The notes under the pieces were generated by a model. That model was given only the letters and a program-made list of their open reading frames with translations. It had not been told where the DNA came from and did no database searches. 64,000 nt of DNA from an uncultured Eubacteriales bacterium (GTDB lineage: Bacteria > Bacillota > Clostridia > Oscillospirales > Acutalibacteraceae): contig CAKSSR010000012.1 of the NCBI GenBank assembly GCA_934489735.1, positions 1 through 64,000 on the forward strand. Direction: 5' to 3'. The position numbers and the translations under genes are program-made. The first letter of the stretch is position 1. Each line of letters opens with the position of its first letter. Shown in pieces: positions 55,700-64,000 of the stretch.

Positions 55700-55781
55700 T
55701 ATAATAAGATTAAGATAATAAGTAAGATAGTAAGTAAGATAGTAAGTAAGATAAGTAAATAACTAGATCGGAGAGATAATC
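55700..55781 (+). repeat. Short tandem repeats in the fic leader
   Basis: AGTAAGTAAGAT-type 12-base units are repeated about three times between 55714 and 55755, between a TATAAT (55700-55705) and the GGAGAG SD of fic. Such repeats may vary in number and shift expression. Confidence 0.65.
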
Positions 55782-56759
55782 TTGGAAAAATATTCGCCGC
55801 CCTTTGAAATAAGTAAGAAAATGTTGACTTATGTAAGCAGTATTTATGAAAAAATAGAAAATTTTAAAAACAATTTAAGGTCTAAGATGAATGTAAGAAA
55901 TAATAAAATCTATTCTTCTTTGAAAATTGAAGCAAACTCATTGTCATTGTCACAAGTTCGTGATATCATTGACGGACATTTAGTCATCGGTGAACAAAAG
56001 GAGATACAGGAAGTGAAAAATGCCTACAACGCATATGAAAAAATTACTTTAATAGATCCATTTAGCATCGATATGCTTAATAACATGCACGCTATTATGA
56101 CGAAATATTTAGTAAATGAATCAGGGGCCTTCCGCAGAGGAGAAGAGGGCGTGTTTAATGGAGATAAATGTATCTTTATGGCTCCTCCGGCAAAACTAGT
56201 ACCAGACTTAATGAACCAACTTTTCAATTGGATGAAAAGAGAAAGAAGAAATATCCATCCTTTAATATTATCTGCTATCTTTCACTATGAGTTTGTATTT
56301 ATCCATCCGTATGCAGATGGCAACGGCAGAATGGCAAGACTTTGGCATAGTGCAATCTTAACTAAATGGAAACCTATCTTCGAATTTATACCAATTGAAA
56401 GCCAAATAGAGAAATTTCAAGATGACTATTACAATGCTATAGCAAAATGTCATAGCAACGGTAACTTGAATGTATTTATCGAATTCATCCTTGAACAAAT
56501 CGACAATGTACTTGGTGAAATTATTGATAAAATGAAACTAAATACTGAATTGCTTTCAAACTATGTCTTAAAGATGCTCAATATTATGGAATATGATATC
56601 CCTTATTCGGCTAACGAAACTATGGTTAAACTTAACTTGAAATCTAAAGAAACATTTAGAAAAAATTATATGGGCCCAGCAATTAATAAGAAACTTGTAA
56701 AAATGACTATCCCTAATAAGCCAACTAGTAAAAATCAAAGATATATCAGGATTAAATAA
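55782..56759 (+). CDS. Fic family protein (AMPylase type, with N-terminal inhibitory motif)
   Basis: A 325-residue Fic-domain protein. The active site is complete: HPYADGNGRMAR (175-186), the HPFxDGNGRxxR motif that transfers AMP from ATP to a target hydroxyl. An N-terminal S46-L-K-I-E50-A-N matches the [ST]xxxE[GN]-type inhibitory helix of class II Fic proteins, except Ala at the Gly/Asn place. The C-terminal 90 residues look like a winged helix (YSANETMVKLNLKSKETFRK). The TTG start at 55782 has GGAGAG upstream. No toxin-antitoxin partner gene lies next to it. Target unknown. Confidence 0.9.
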   Translation: MEKYSPPFEISKKMLTYVSSIYEKIENFKNNLRSKMNVRNNKIYSSLKIEANSLSLSQVRDIIDGHLVIGEQKEIQEVKNAYNAYEKITLIDPFSIDMLNNMHAIMTKYLVNESGAFRRGEEGVFNGDKCIFMAPPAKLVPDLMNQLFNWMKRERRNIHPLILSAIFHYEFVFIHPYADGNGRMARLWHSAILTKWKPIFEFIPIESQIEKFQDDYYNAIAKCHSNGNLNVFIEFILEQIDNVLGEIIDKMKLNTELLSNYVLKMLNIMEYDIPYSANETMVKLNLKSKETFRKNYMGPAINKKLVKMTIPNKPTSKNQRYIRIK

Positions 56760-56940
56760 TAAAATAATGTTTGACAGATTTTCTCTTTTCTATATCAATG
56801 ATCAATAAATATTAATAAATATTGAGAATATACATATATATGTAATAAGTATGACATAATGTACTTTTATATTGTACTTGACATAATTTTGTATAACGTT
56901 GTATAATAAAATATCTATTTGTGAGAAGGAGAGATGACAT

Positions 56941-57696
56941 GTGAATAATAATGAAGCAAAAAGTTCGGAATTTATGAGAGGAGTTAAGGCTGGCTTACCA
57001 ATATCTTTAGGATATGTAATGGTCGCTTTTACATTGGGAATAGCATCAAACCAAAAAGGTATATCTATGTTCTTTAGTATGCTTATGTCCGCTCTATGTT
57101 TCACTGGAACAGGTCAATCTGCTGCTATGAATCTCATGGAAAATTATACATTCTTCCTTGGAGTGGCATTAACAATATTGATAGTAAATTTGAGATGCTT
57201 TATGCTATCGCTTACTTTGGCACAGAGAATAGATCCAAATACTTCTTTCTTTAAAAGAATTTTGTTCGGATTTGCTAACGCTGATGAAATATTTGCTATT
57301 GCAATTCAAGAAAAAGGATATATCGGCTTCGATTACTTTATGGGCATGCTTGTATTGCCTTATGTCGGCTGGCTAATTGGAACAATAACTGGATATACTT
57401 TAGGCATGTTCCTACCACAATCATTCCTAAATGCATGCGGAATAGCGCTTTATGGTATGTTTCTAGCTTTGATTGTACCGGCTGCAAAATCGTCTAAGCC
57501 AATGAGATTTGTCGTAATATTTGCAGCAGTATTGAGCAGTATTTCAGACTTTTGCCTAAGGGCACTAGGAATAGGCATCCCGCAGCAACATTCAGTAATA
57601 ATTGGATCAATTATAGTCGCATCTGTAGCCGCAATTAAGTATCCGATTAAGGCAGAAGAAGAAGTTGTAAGAGATGACACACTTGATGCTAACTAA
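56941..57696 (+). CDS. azlC: AzlC family branched-chain amino acid exporter subunit
   Basis: A 251-residue membrane protein with the AzlC pattern (GVKAGLPISLGYVMVAFTLG, SALCFTGTGQSAAMNLM, LIVNLRCFMLSLTLAQR, FANADEIFAIA). With AzlD it exports branched-chain amino acids in Bacillus. GTG start with AAGGAG nine bases upstream. First gene in a five-gene operon with AzlD and an ABC transporter. Confidence 0.92.
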   Translation: MNNNEAKSSEFMRGVKAGLPISLGYVMVAFTLGIASNQKGISMFFSMLMSALCFTGTGQSAAMNLMENYTFFLGVALTILIVNLRCFMLSLTLAQRIDPNTSFFKRILFGFANADEIFAIAIQEKGYIGFDYFMGMLVLPYVGWLIGTITGYTLGMFLPQSFLNACGIALYGMFLALIVPAAKSSKPMRFVVIFAAVLSSISDFCLRALGIGIPQQHSVIIGSIIVASVAAIKYPIKAEEEVVRDDTLDAN

Positions 57697-57718
57697 TTTA
57701 GAAAGGAATGATTTATAA

Positions 57719-58087
57719 ATGGATCTATTTAACAACAAAAACTTCGAGAATACATATGTTTTACTCTGTATAATATCTGTGGCAGCAGTAGTTCTTTTGT
57801 TGAAAGTGCTACCATTGATAGTATTTAAGAAAAAGATCAAGAACCAATTTGTTAACTCATTTTTAGCATATATCCCATATGCAGTTTTAGCTTGTTTAAC
57901 ATTTCCTGAGATATTATTTTCTATAGATCATGGGCATACAACTATGGCTTTAGTCAGCGCAGCAGTAGGGTTTGTAACTGCTTTCATCATTTCATATAAA
58001 GAGAAAGGTTTGTTACTAGCAGTTGTCATACCAACAATAATATCTTACGGAGTCGGAGAACTTATTAGATATTTTCATTTATTATAA
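57719..58087 (+). CDS. azlD: AzlD family branched-chain amino acid exporter subunit
   Basis: A 122-residue protein with about four hydrophobic segments (VLLCIISVAAVVLLLKVLPL, FVNSFLAYIPYAVLACLTFPEIL, ALVSAAVGFVTAFIISY, LAVVIPTIISYGVGELI) in the AzlD arrangement. It sits 22 bases after azlC, the usual partner. Confidence 0.9.
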   Translation: MDLFNNKNFENTYVLLCIISVAAVVLLLKVLPLIVFKKKIKNQFVNSFLAYIPYAVLACLTFPEILFSIDHGHTTMALVSAAVGFVTAFIISYKEKGLLLAVVIPTIISYGVGELIRYFHLL

Positions 58088-58103
58088 GGAGTGCATTGAA
58101 GAA

Positions 58104-58883
58104 GTGGGGAATAAGTATTTAAAGATAATGACTTTGATTCCTTTGATAGTTGTAAGCGCTATATTAATGACATCATGCAGTAATAGAGATGATGATAAAA
58201 TATCATTATTGGATAAGATAAAAAGAGAAGGTCGTATATTTGTAGCTACAAACGCAGAGTTCGAACCATTTGAATTTGTAACAAATAAGGGCGTCGAAGG
58301 AATAGATGTAGAGATATCCAGGAAAGTAGCTGAAAAATTAGGAGTAGAGTTACATATAGTAGACGGATCTTTTACATCTGTTATGCTGGAGATAAAGAAA
58401 AAGAGATGTGGATTTGCGGCAGCAGCACTAAGTTATAGTGAAGAGAAAGAAGAACATGTCGACTTTTCTGATCCTTATTTTACTACGAAGCAAGCCATAA
58501 TAGTAAGGATAGACAGTGATATAAAATGCGCAAAAGACTTGGAGGGAAAGAAAATAGGAGTTCAAATAGGAACTACTGGAGACAGCTTTTGTACAGATCA
58601 TGTAAACAAATGCCAGGTCATAAGGTTCAGCAAGCCAATGAATGCAATAATGGGTCTTAAAGCAGGATCTTTAGACGCTGTAGTTGTTGATAATTTCCCA
58701 GCGAATAAGTTTGTGAGTGCAAACAGCAATGCACTAAAAAAGCTGGAGGAACCACTTACTACCGAGAATTACGTTATGGCAATACCAAAAGGCGAGAAAG
58801 AGATCAAAGAAGTTATCAATTTAGTGATAGCCGAATTAAAAATGAATGGGCAATTAAAAGAAATTGTAAGTAAATTTGTATAA
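58104..58883 (+). CDS. Polar amino acid ABC transporter, substrate-binding lipoprotein
   Basis: A 259-residue solute-binding protein of the family 3 type. The signal MTLIPLIVVSAILMTSC gives a lipobox-like MTSC. The domain pattern is typical: IKREGRIFVATNAEFEPFEFV, GVEGIDVEISRKVAEKLGVE, DFSDPYFTTKQAIIV, LEGKKIGVQIGTTG. GTG start (AAGGAG 12 bases upstream). Ligand probably a polar amino acid; not more precise. Confidence 0.92.
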   Translation: MGNKYLKIMTLIPLIVVSAILMTSCSNRDDDKISLLDKIKREGRIFVATNAEFEPFEFVTNKGVEGIDVEISRKVAEKLGVELHIVDGSFTSVMLEIKKKRCGFAAAALSYSEEKEEHVDFSDPYFTTKQAIIVRIDSDIKCAKDLEGKKIGVQIGTTGDSFCTDHVNKCQVIRFSKPMNAIMGLKAGSLDAVVVDNFPANKFVSANSNALKKLEEPLTTENYVMAIPKGEKEIKEVINLVIAELKMNGQLKEIVSKFV

Positions 58884-58900
58884 TTTTACTACGTAGGGGA

Positions 58901-58936
58901 AGGAGAAAGTTACTATAAGATTTAGTAACGCTTCGA
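58901..58936 (+). promoter_or_regulatory. SD separated from the start codon by a hairpin
   Basis: AGGAG at 58901-58905 is 31 bases from the permease ATG. Between them GTTACTA (58909-58915) and TAGTAAC (58923-58929) form a perfect 7-bp stem with a 7-base loop. Folding brings the SD to about 10 unpaired bases from the ATG. Confidence 0.6.
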
Positions 58937-59629
58937 ATGGATAATTTTTTACAACAGCTTTATAATAATTTAATAGTAGATAATAGATATCAAATTATAT
59001 TAAATGGTCTACTAATAACTGTTTTAATAGCTTTCTTTGCTGCTATGATAGGAGCATGTATAGGGACTGGAATAGCATTAGTTAAAGTTAATGTCAAAGA
59101 GTCGCCAAAATTAAAGATATTAGAAAGAATTGCAGACGCTTACTTAGCAATCTTTAAAGGGACACCAGTCGTTGTTCAACTGTTTATCATGTGCTACATT
59201 ATATTGGATATACCAAGTTTATCAAAGATTATAGTCGCAATAATTACATTTGGACTTAATTCCGGTTCGTACATAGCAGAATATATAAGAGCAGGTATTA
59301 TATCAGTTGATATAGGACAAACTGAAGCAGGCAGATCATTAGGATTAAGTAACAAAGCTACAATGCTGAAGATAGTACTTCCTCAGGCTTTAAAAACAAT
59401 TCTTCCAGCAGTTGCTAATGAATTTGTGGCACTTATTAAAGAAACATCTGTAGCAGGTATGATAGGAGTTTACGATTTGACTAAAGCAGGCGACGTTATA
59501 ATGAGCAGGACTTACGATCCAATAGTTCCACTTGTTACAGTGGCTATAATTTATTTTATAATGGTTAGTGGACTTGTTAACCTGTTTGGTAAGTTTGAGA
59601 GGAGGCTGCGTCAAAGTGATAAGCGTTAA
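58937..59629 (+). CDS. Polar amino acid ABC transporter, permease
   Basis: A 230-residue integral membrane protein of the HisM/GlnP type. Signature: [48 protein letters not shown] (the EAA loop contacting the ATPase), [23 protein letters not shown]. About five transmembrane segments. The only ATG (58937) lacks a nearby SD. It overlaps the ATPase gene. Confidence 0.93.
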   Translation: MDNFLQQLYNNLIVDNRYQIILNGLLITVLIAFFAAMIGACIGTGIALVKVNVKESPKLKILERIADAYLAIFKGTPVVVQLFIMCYIILDIPSLSKIIVAIITFGLNSGSYIAEYIRAGIISVDIGQTEAGRSLGLSNKATMLKIVLPQALKTILPAVANEFVALIKETSVAGMIGVYDLTKAGDVIMSRTYDPIVPLVTVAIIYFIMVSGLVNLFGKFERRLRQSDKR

Positions 59630-60353
59630 AGATTTAGTAAAAACATTTGACGGAGCATCGGGCCCGGTTGATGTTTTAAAGGGAATTAGTATAGATATTA
59701 AAAAAGGTGAAAAGCTAGTGCTTATAGGACCATCAGGATCCGGTAAGAGTACTTTTCTAAGAAGTTTAAATTTGTTAGACAGACCTACCTCAGGACATAT
59801 ATTCTTTGAAGGAAAAGATCTAATGGATAAGAGAACTGATATAAATTTGGCAAGACAACATATCGGAATGGTTTTTCAACACTTTAATTTGTTTCCACAC
59901 CTCACCATCAAGCAGAATATTATGTTGGCACCGACAACACTCAAAATATGTAGCAAAGAAGAGGCAGAAGAAAAATGTCACCTTTTATTGAGAAGAGTCG
60001 GTTTGGAAGATAAAATGAATGCTTATCCAATCCAACTGTCAGGAGGCCAAAAGCAAAGGGTTGCGATAGTTAGGTCATTGGCTATGAATCCTAAAGTGAT
60101 GTTGTTTGACGAACCAACATCAGCACTCGACCCGGAAATGGTCGATGAAGTTCTAGGAGTAATGAAAGAATTGGCTGAAGATGGAATGACAATGGTCGTG
60201 GTAACCCACGAAATTGGCTTTGCAAAAGAAGTTGCAACAAGAATTCTGTTCATGGATGACGGGAAAATAGTAGAAGATAAGCCTCCTTTAGAATTTTTTG
60301 CACATCAGGACCACAAGAGAGCAAAAGAATTTATGGCCAGAGTAGTACAATAG
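59616..60353 (+). CDS. Polar amino acid ABC transporter, ATP-binding protein
   Basis: A 245-residue ATPase of the GlnQ type: Walker [11 protein letters not shown]-loop [12 protein letters not shown], signature LSGGQKQR, Walker [15 protein letters not shown], switch VVVTHE. GTG at 59616 with GGAGG ten bases upstream, within the end of the permease gene (14-base overlap). It completes an importer of one binding protein, permease and ATPase. Confidence 0.95.
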   Translation: MISVKDLVKTFDGASGPVDVLKGISIDIKKGEKLVLIGPSGSGKSTFLRSLNLLDRPTSGHIFFEGKDLMDKRTDINLARQHIGMVFQHFNLFPHLTIKQNIMLAPTTLKICSKEEAEEKCHLLLRRVGLEDKMNAYPIQLSGGQKQRVAIVRSLAMNPKVMLFDEPTSALDPEMVDEVLGVMKELAEDGMTMVVVTHEIGFAKEVATRILFMDDGKIVEDKPPLEFFAHQDHKRAKEFMARVVQ

Positions 60354-60389
60354 AAGAAATATTTAATTATTGTTGACAAAGCATAACTA

Positions 60390-60436
60390 AGAAATACTGA
60401 AAATTCAAAAATATGAGCTTCAGTATTTCTTATTTT
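60390..60436 (+). terminator. Terminator of the azlCD-ABC operon
   Basis: AGAAATACTGAA pairs with TTCAGTATTTCT around an 18-base loop, followed by TATTTTTATT. Confidence 0.8.
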
Positions 60437-60468
60437 TATTGCAGAAGAAACAAAATGCACAAAAGCAC

Positions 60469-60498
60469 TTAACAACATGCATACATATATGTTATAAT
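60469..60498 (+). promoter_or_regulatory. Promoter of the unknown gene at 60559
   Basis: TTAACA (60469-60474), 18-base spacer, TATAAT (60493-60498). Confidence 0.75.
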
Positions 60499-60558
60499 AT
60501 GATTATCGTAGTAATTATACGATTAAATAAATTTATAAAATTTAAGGAGATGTTTGTC

Positions 60559-61191
60559 ATGGAAAATGAAAATGCAGGTTTCGTAAACTTTGATTTTGAG
60601 GCTTTCGACTTTTATACTAGCGATTTCTTGCAAGAAGGAAGATATCTAGATATAGGTGGGGTACCGGTATCTCTAGGTCTCGTTGCGGAGAACAGTGATG
60701 CCATTACAACAGATGCCTATCCAGGAGACCCTGAAAGAGCCGATGAAAGGGAAACAACCATAAAAAATTTGAACTCTGCACTGAGGGACGGTAAAATTCG
60801 CTTTGATTTCTTAGATGACGCAGGTAGAAATGCTGTTTTGAACAACGAAATAAATAAATCTAATGAAGTTGCAAATAAGAACGTAGAAAACTTAGAAGCA
60901 TCAATAAAACAAATTAATAGCCTTATTAAAGAGGTACTTAAGCCAGAATATGCAGGTATAAGCGAAGATCAAGACTTCAGTTCAAAATTTTCTGAAATTA
61001 AAGGTACTTTTTTCGAACAAATATATAAACCTTTAATTTGTCCAATTAAATTTTTGCTTCAATCAGGAAACCAAGACATATATGATGGAAATCCAAAAGG
61101 AGCATTAAGTGACACTCAAATTTCTACTCAATTATCAGATATATTTAATCTACATGGATGCCCAAAACATGAGGAGTGCATCAGATTTTAA
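60559..61191 (+). CDS. Protein of unknown function
   Basis: A 210-residue protein that I do not recognise. It starts MENENAGFVNFDFEAFDFYTSDF with AAGGAG nine bases upstream. The N-terminal half is acidic and aromatic (repeated F-D and D-F), residues about 95-130 are a likely helix or coiled coil (EINKSNEVANKNVENLEASIKQINSLIKEV; see segments), and there are three Cys near the C-terminus. No signal peptide or membrane segment. It has its own promoter and terminator, so it is a single-gene unit. Confidence 0.75.
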   Translation: MENENAGFVNFDFEAFDFYTSDFLQEGRYLDIGGVPVSLGLVAENSDAITTDAYPGDPERADERETTIKNLNSALRDGKIRFDFLDDAGRNAVLNNEINKSNEVANKNVENLEASIKQINSLIKEVLKPEYAGISEDQDFSSKFSEIKGTFFEQIYKPLICPIKFLLQSGNQDIYDGNPKGALSDTQISTQLSDIFNLHGCPKHEECIRF

Positions 61192-61199
61192 TACAATCA

Positions 61200-61234
61200 C
61201 CCGACTATCCTAAATGGGTAGTTGGGATTTTTTT
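61200..61234 (+). terminator. Terminator of the unknown gene
   Basis: CCCGACTATCC and GGGTAGTTGGG pair with a 5-base loop, followed by TTTTTTT. Confidence 0.85.
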
Positions 61235-61263
61235 ATAAAATTCAATAGGAATATTAAAATTAT

Positions 61264-61303
61264 TAAAAAAATACTACCTGCAGGTTTCCCACAAGTAGTA
61301 TTT
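61264..61303 (-). terminator. Terminator of the degenerate Rpn gene
   Basis: AAATACTAC.TG and CA.GTAGTATTT pair; on the minus strand seven T follow. Confidence 0.75.
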
Positions 61304-61369
61304 AACTTAATATTATCAACAAAAATTACTTATTCCCTTCCTAATTTCATCTATTGGGTTGGGATTTTT

Positions 61370-62218
61370 CTATTCTTCTAAAATAAAAGAGCCATCATCA
61401 AGAACATCTATTATGCATAAATCAAGAGCATCCTTTTCTAGTTCTTCAATATTAAAAGATATGTCATATTCATCTCTTAAAATATCTAATGCTTCCTGCT
61501 TTGATCCTTCTTTAAAATACAAATTCAATATAATATCTAGCATTTTTATTGCTCTTCTCTTTGTTTCCACTGTACTTTTATTTCCTACATGCATTTCTGT
61601 AACTGCTGCATGGTATTCGCTATCAACAAATGACCCTGGTTTCCTTAACCTATATTCTGCGCAGTCATGTTCAAACTTGCCTGTTGTATGATGATGGATC
61701 CAAATTAAAAACACATCCTTAATCTTAACAGTCTCATTTACATTAGTCATTTTCAGAAGTTTATTGACATCAAAACGTCTGTAACCAGTATGCTGATCTA
61801 CGATTGTTTTTACCATGTAGTCAAGTTTTATACTGCTATCTGATTTCTGTGGATCACATGGAACCATACTAGGGGATTCTAAAACAATTTGTACAATTGA
61901 TCCTCTTGGTTCTGGACTTTTCATATTTACTCTTACATTGAACACATAATTTTTAAAGTCTTTAAAGAATATTCTACAATCAGAGACATTCACTTGCGGC
62001 TTTCCAACAATATTTTCTTCTATTTCTGAAACTGACCAGTCATTAAAGTCTGAAGTTCCGTCTTTAATTATATTAGCAATTACTCTTTTGTTTGATAACA
62101 TTCTTCCCGCTATAACCTTTTCTGCGGTAATTTTTCTTACGCCTCTTACTAAATTTTCCACTTTGTCTACCAACTTTCTCAAATTTTTATTTTGTATTTT
62201 AATTATACCATATTTCAA
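61370..62218 (-). CDS. Degenerate Rpn-type nuclease-like protein
   Basis: Up to 282 residues from a TTG at 62218; the true start is uncertain, because a TATAAT overlaps the first codons. RMLSNKRVIANIIKDGTSDF matches KLLSNKRVLANILKYLTEEF of the Rpn copies at 18972 and 20393. FNVRVNM and VQIVLESPS stand where FDVKFKV and IINIEAQ would be, so the catalytic Asp is Asn and the E-x-Q is E-x-P. VFLIWIHHHTTGKF matches VYTIWICLNVP. The Gly/Glu/Lys tail is absent. It is probably inactive as a nuclease. It lies just after miaB. Confidence 0.7.
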   Translation of the reverse strand: MKYGIIKIQNKNLRKLVDKVENLVRGVRKITAEKVIAGRMLSNKRVIANIIKDGTSDFNDWSVSEIEENIVGKPQVNVSDCRIFFKDFKNYVFNVRVNMKSPEPRGSIVQIVLESPSMVPCDPQKSDSSIKLDYMVKTIVDQHTGYRRFDVNKLLKMTNVNETVKIKDVFLIWIHHHTTGKFEHDCAEYRLRKPGSFVDSEYHAAVTEMHVGNKSTVETKRRAIKMLDIILNLYFKEGSKQEALDILRDEYDISFNIEELEKDALDLCIIDVLDDGSFILEE

Positions 62219-62239
62219 ATAAAAAATAAAGCATATTTG

Positions 62240-63610
62240 CTAAATTTTTTTCCCAGTTAAAACCCATGTCTTACTTTCGGTTATTTCTACGTTTTGAAAA
62301 GTTCCTATGTATTTGTCGCTGTCTTCTATTTCAACGATTATATTTCCTGAAGTCCTTCCAGTTACTACTCCTTCCTTGCTAGATTTCTCATCTATCAATA
62401 CCTTTTGGATTGTTCCTTTCAAAGATGAACTATATTTCTCTGATTCTTTTTCCTGAAGGTTTAATAATTCTGAAAACCACTTAGTTTTTTCTTCATAACT
62501 TATTGGATCCTCAAATTCTGCTGCCTTAGTTCCCTTTCTCTTAGAATATATAAATGTAAATAATGAACTATATCCAACTTCATTAATCAAAGCAAGCGTG
62601 TCTTTAAATTCATTATATGTTTCGCCAGGAAATCCTACTATTATATCACTCGTTATAGATAGATTAGGTATCTTTGACTTTGCATAATCTATTATATCCA
62701 AATAATTCTCTACGCTATATCGACGGTTCATAGCTTTTAGCACTCTGTTATTACCCGACTGTACTGGAAGATGTAATTGCTTACATATATGCTCACTTGA
62801 GGCTATCGTATCAATCAATTCTCTCGTAGCATCCTTTGGATGTGAGGTCATAAATCTAATCCAGTAGTCACCCTCTATCTTATCTATTTCTCTCAATAGC
62901 TGAGAAAAATTTATATTTTCCTCTAGATGTTTCCCATAAGAGTTCACATTTTGTCCTAATAAGGTTATTTCTTTGTAACCATTTCTCACCAATTCTTTAA
63001 TTTCTTCTATTATATCCTTAGGTTTTCTGCTTCTTTCTCTCCCTCTGACATATGAGACTATACAATATGAACAAAAATTATCACATCCATACATTATGGG
63101 CACAAATGCTTTAATTTTATTGTCTCTACTCACTGGCATTCCTTCATATATATTCTCGTCATCAGCATTTTCTTCAAACACCCTCTTCCCATCTGCTAAG
63201 GTCTTAAATACTAGCTCTGGGAATCTGTTTAACGAATGCGTTCCAAAAACTAAGTTAACAAACGGAAAGCTATTTCTTATTCTCTCCCTCACATGTTCTT
63301 GTTCTGGCATGCATCCACATAACGCTATGACCATATTCGGCTTCTTCTTTTTTAATGATTTTAGTGCTCCAACATTGCCAAACACTCTGTTTTCCGCATG
63401 TTCTCTTATCGCACATGTATTAAATATTATAAAATCTGCTAACTTGGCATCATCTGTAATATCATATCCCATAGAAATAAGCATTCCTTTTAATTTCTCG
63501 CCATCCGATACATTCTGTTGACATCCGTATGTTCTTACTAAAGCCTTCGGTTTTTCTGTTCTATACATACTCTGTAACAACGTTTTTACTTTTTCATAAT
63601 AATTATTCAT
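62240..63610 (-). CDS. miaB: tRNA-2-methylthio-N6-dimethylallyladenosine synthase MiaB
   Basis: A 456-residue radical SAM methylthiotransferase acting on i6A37 of tRNAs. The N-terminal cluster Cys are C30 (TYGCQQNVSDGEKL), C66 (FNTCAIREHA) and C100 (LCGCMPEQE). The radical SAM Cys are C176, C180, C183 (YGCDNFCSYCIVSYVRGRERSR). A TRAM domain ends the protein (IQKVLIDEKSSKEGVVTGRTSGNI). ATG at 63610 has GAGG seven bases upstream; a longer in-frame reading to 63631 is unlikely. In related genomes it often precedes ylbF-mutS; here a 6.7-kb block separates them. Confidence 0.96.
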   Translation of the reverse strand: MNNYYEKVKTLLQSMYRTEKPKALVRTYGCQQNVSDGEKLKGMLISMGYDITDDAKLADFIIFNTCAIREHAENRVFGNVGALKSLKKKKPNMVIALCGCMPEQEHVRERIRNSFPFVNLVFGTHSLNRFPELVFKTLADGKRVFEENADDENIYEGMPVSRDNKIKAFVPIMYGCDNFCSYCIVSYVRGRERSRKPKDIIEEIKELVRNGYKEITLLGQNVNSYGKHLEENINFSQLLREIDKIEGDYWIRFMTSHPKDATRELIDTIASSEHICKQLHLPVQSGNNRVLKAMNRRYSVENYLDIIDYAKSKIPNLSITSDIIVGFPGETYNEFKDTLALINEVGYSSLFTFIYSKRKGTKAAEFEDPISYEEKTKWFSELLNLQEKESEKYSSSLKGTIQKVLIDEKSSKEGVVTGRTSGNIIVEIEDSDKYIGTFQNVEITESKTWVLTGKKI

Positions 63611-63786
63611 TATAATACCTCTTAAAATCAAATTAATTTAATTATAACATCATTATTAAATTTATGCTATATATTTAATTATTAAGATAATATTAAATTT
63701 TTGATCAATCTATATGTCATAATCAATAAAACACTTTAAATGATATTACTATTTTATGATACAATGTAGAAGTTGTCATGAAAGTA
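63611..63786. other. AT-rich intergenic region
   Basis: Divergent region between miaB and the gene at 63880; nothing recognised beyond promoters. Confidence 0.4.
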
Positions 63787-63814
63787 TTGCATTTCTGTAA
63801 CTTTTTGTTATAAT
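63787..63814 (+). promoter_or_regulatory. Promoter of the gene at 63880
   Basis: TTGCAT (63787-63792), 16-base spacer, TATAAT (63809-63814). Confidence 0.65.
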
Positions 63815-63879
63815 AGTAATTGTTAGTGGTCTTAATTAGTTTTAAATTGTAACCATTTTTGTGAAAGGAAGTAGAAAAA

Positions 63880-64000
63880 GTGATTAAATGTATATCAAAT
63901 TTAATTAATAGAATATCATCCATTAAAATCGTAAAAGGATTGGTAAACTGTAAGTGTAAAAATAGAAAGCAATTGCTTAAAAATTTTAAAGTGGCTGTAC
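63880..64000 (+). CDS. Start of an unknown gene (cut by window end)
   Basis: A GTG after GAAAGGAAGTAGAAAAA opens a frame that stays open to the window edge: 40 residues, basic, with three Cys (CISNLIN..., NCKCKNRKQ). Too short to assign. Confidence 0.4.
   Translation, partial: MIKCISNLINRISSIKIVKGLVNCKCKNRKQLLKNFKVAV

Noticed and set aside
1..64000. tRNA or rRNA genes
   Set aside because: No cloverleaf sequences with TTCGA-type T-loops or rRNA segments were recognised in the intergenic regions.

Overview
The window is AT-rich DNA from a spore-forming low-GC Firmicute, most likely a Clostridia member of the Lachnospirales type. The evidence is spoIIID, a complete cotJA-cotJB-cotJC spore coat operon, SPOR-tailed amidase, the der/radical-SAM DUF512 pair, a YlbF-mutS pair with miaB nearby, strong Gram-positive Shine-Dalgarno (SD) sites and sigma-A type promoters. 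Many secreted repeat proteins and multi-copy defence or mobile-type nucleases suggest a host-associated lifestyle. Species cannot be fixed from the sequence alone.

Layout. 1-4756: three tandem AAA-ATPase/PD-(D/E)XK nuclease genes with an exact 1596-bp period, plus a decayed fourth copy. 4880-7315: spoIIID, rlmB and the rplJ-rplL operon with its L10 leader. 7430-8158: an amidase. 8311-17700: one giant secreted beta-solenoid protein (about 3,130 residues) with a recurring Cys...His module. 18017-21580: a RadC-like protein with a dead JAB site and two duplicated Rpn-type nucleases. 21829-25035: a candidate small RNA, prfA, a RibF-like protein, an HD protein and a membrane protein. 25074-29794: two paralogous GLUG-type surface proteins with sortase-like tails. 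30200-35059: mnmE-jag-yidC-yidD-rnpA-rpmH, the cluster usually beside dnaA, but here without dnaA. 35140-36925: IS200/IS605-like hairpins and cotJABC. 37037-49322: thirteen tandem paralogues of signal-peptide proteins that look like metal-site-deficient PPP-family phosphoesterases. 49457-55490: der, radical SAM, mutS, ylbF. 55782-61191: plus-strand block with Fic, azlCD, a polar amino acid ABC transporter and an unknown gene. 61370-63610: degenerate Rpn protein and miaB. 63880-64000: start of a further gene.

The most striking system is the 37-49.3 kb array. Two related gene types (A and B) alternate in transcription order as A-B pairs, mostly 17-75 bp apart, all on the minus strand. Both keep the sequence frame of calcineurin-like phosphatases (GDxHG, GDxxDRG, GNHE), but the metal-binding Asp and His residues are replaced in every copy. 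They also carry N-terminal signal or lipoprotein sequences and a second hydrophobic segment. I read this as an expanded family of membrane-attached pseudo-phosphatases whose two forms work together. That function is inference.

Conserved gene clusters are broken up: rplJL lies apart from rplKA and rpoBC, rpmH-mnmE lacks dnaA on one side and mnmG on the other, and miaB is parted from ylbF-mutS by a 6.7-kb block. Together with tandem duplications, relics and gene conversion, this indicates a genome that rearranges often.
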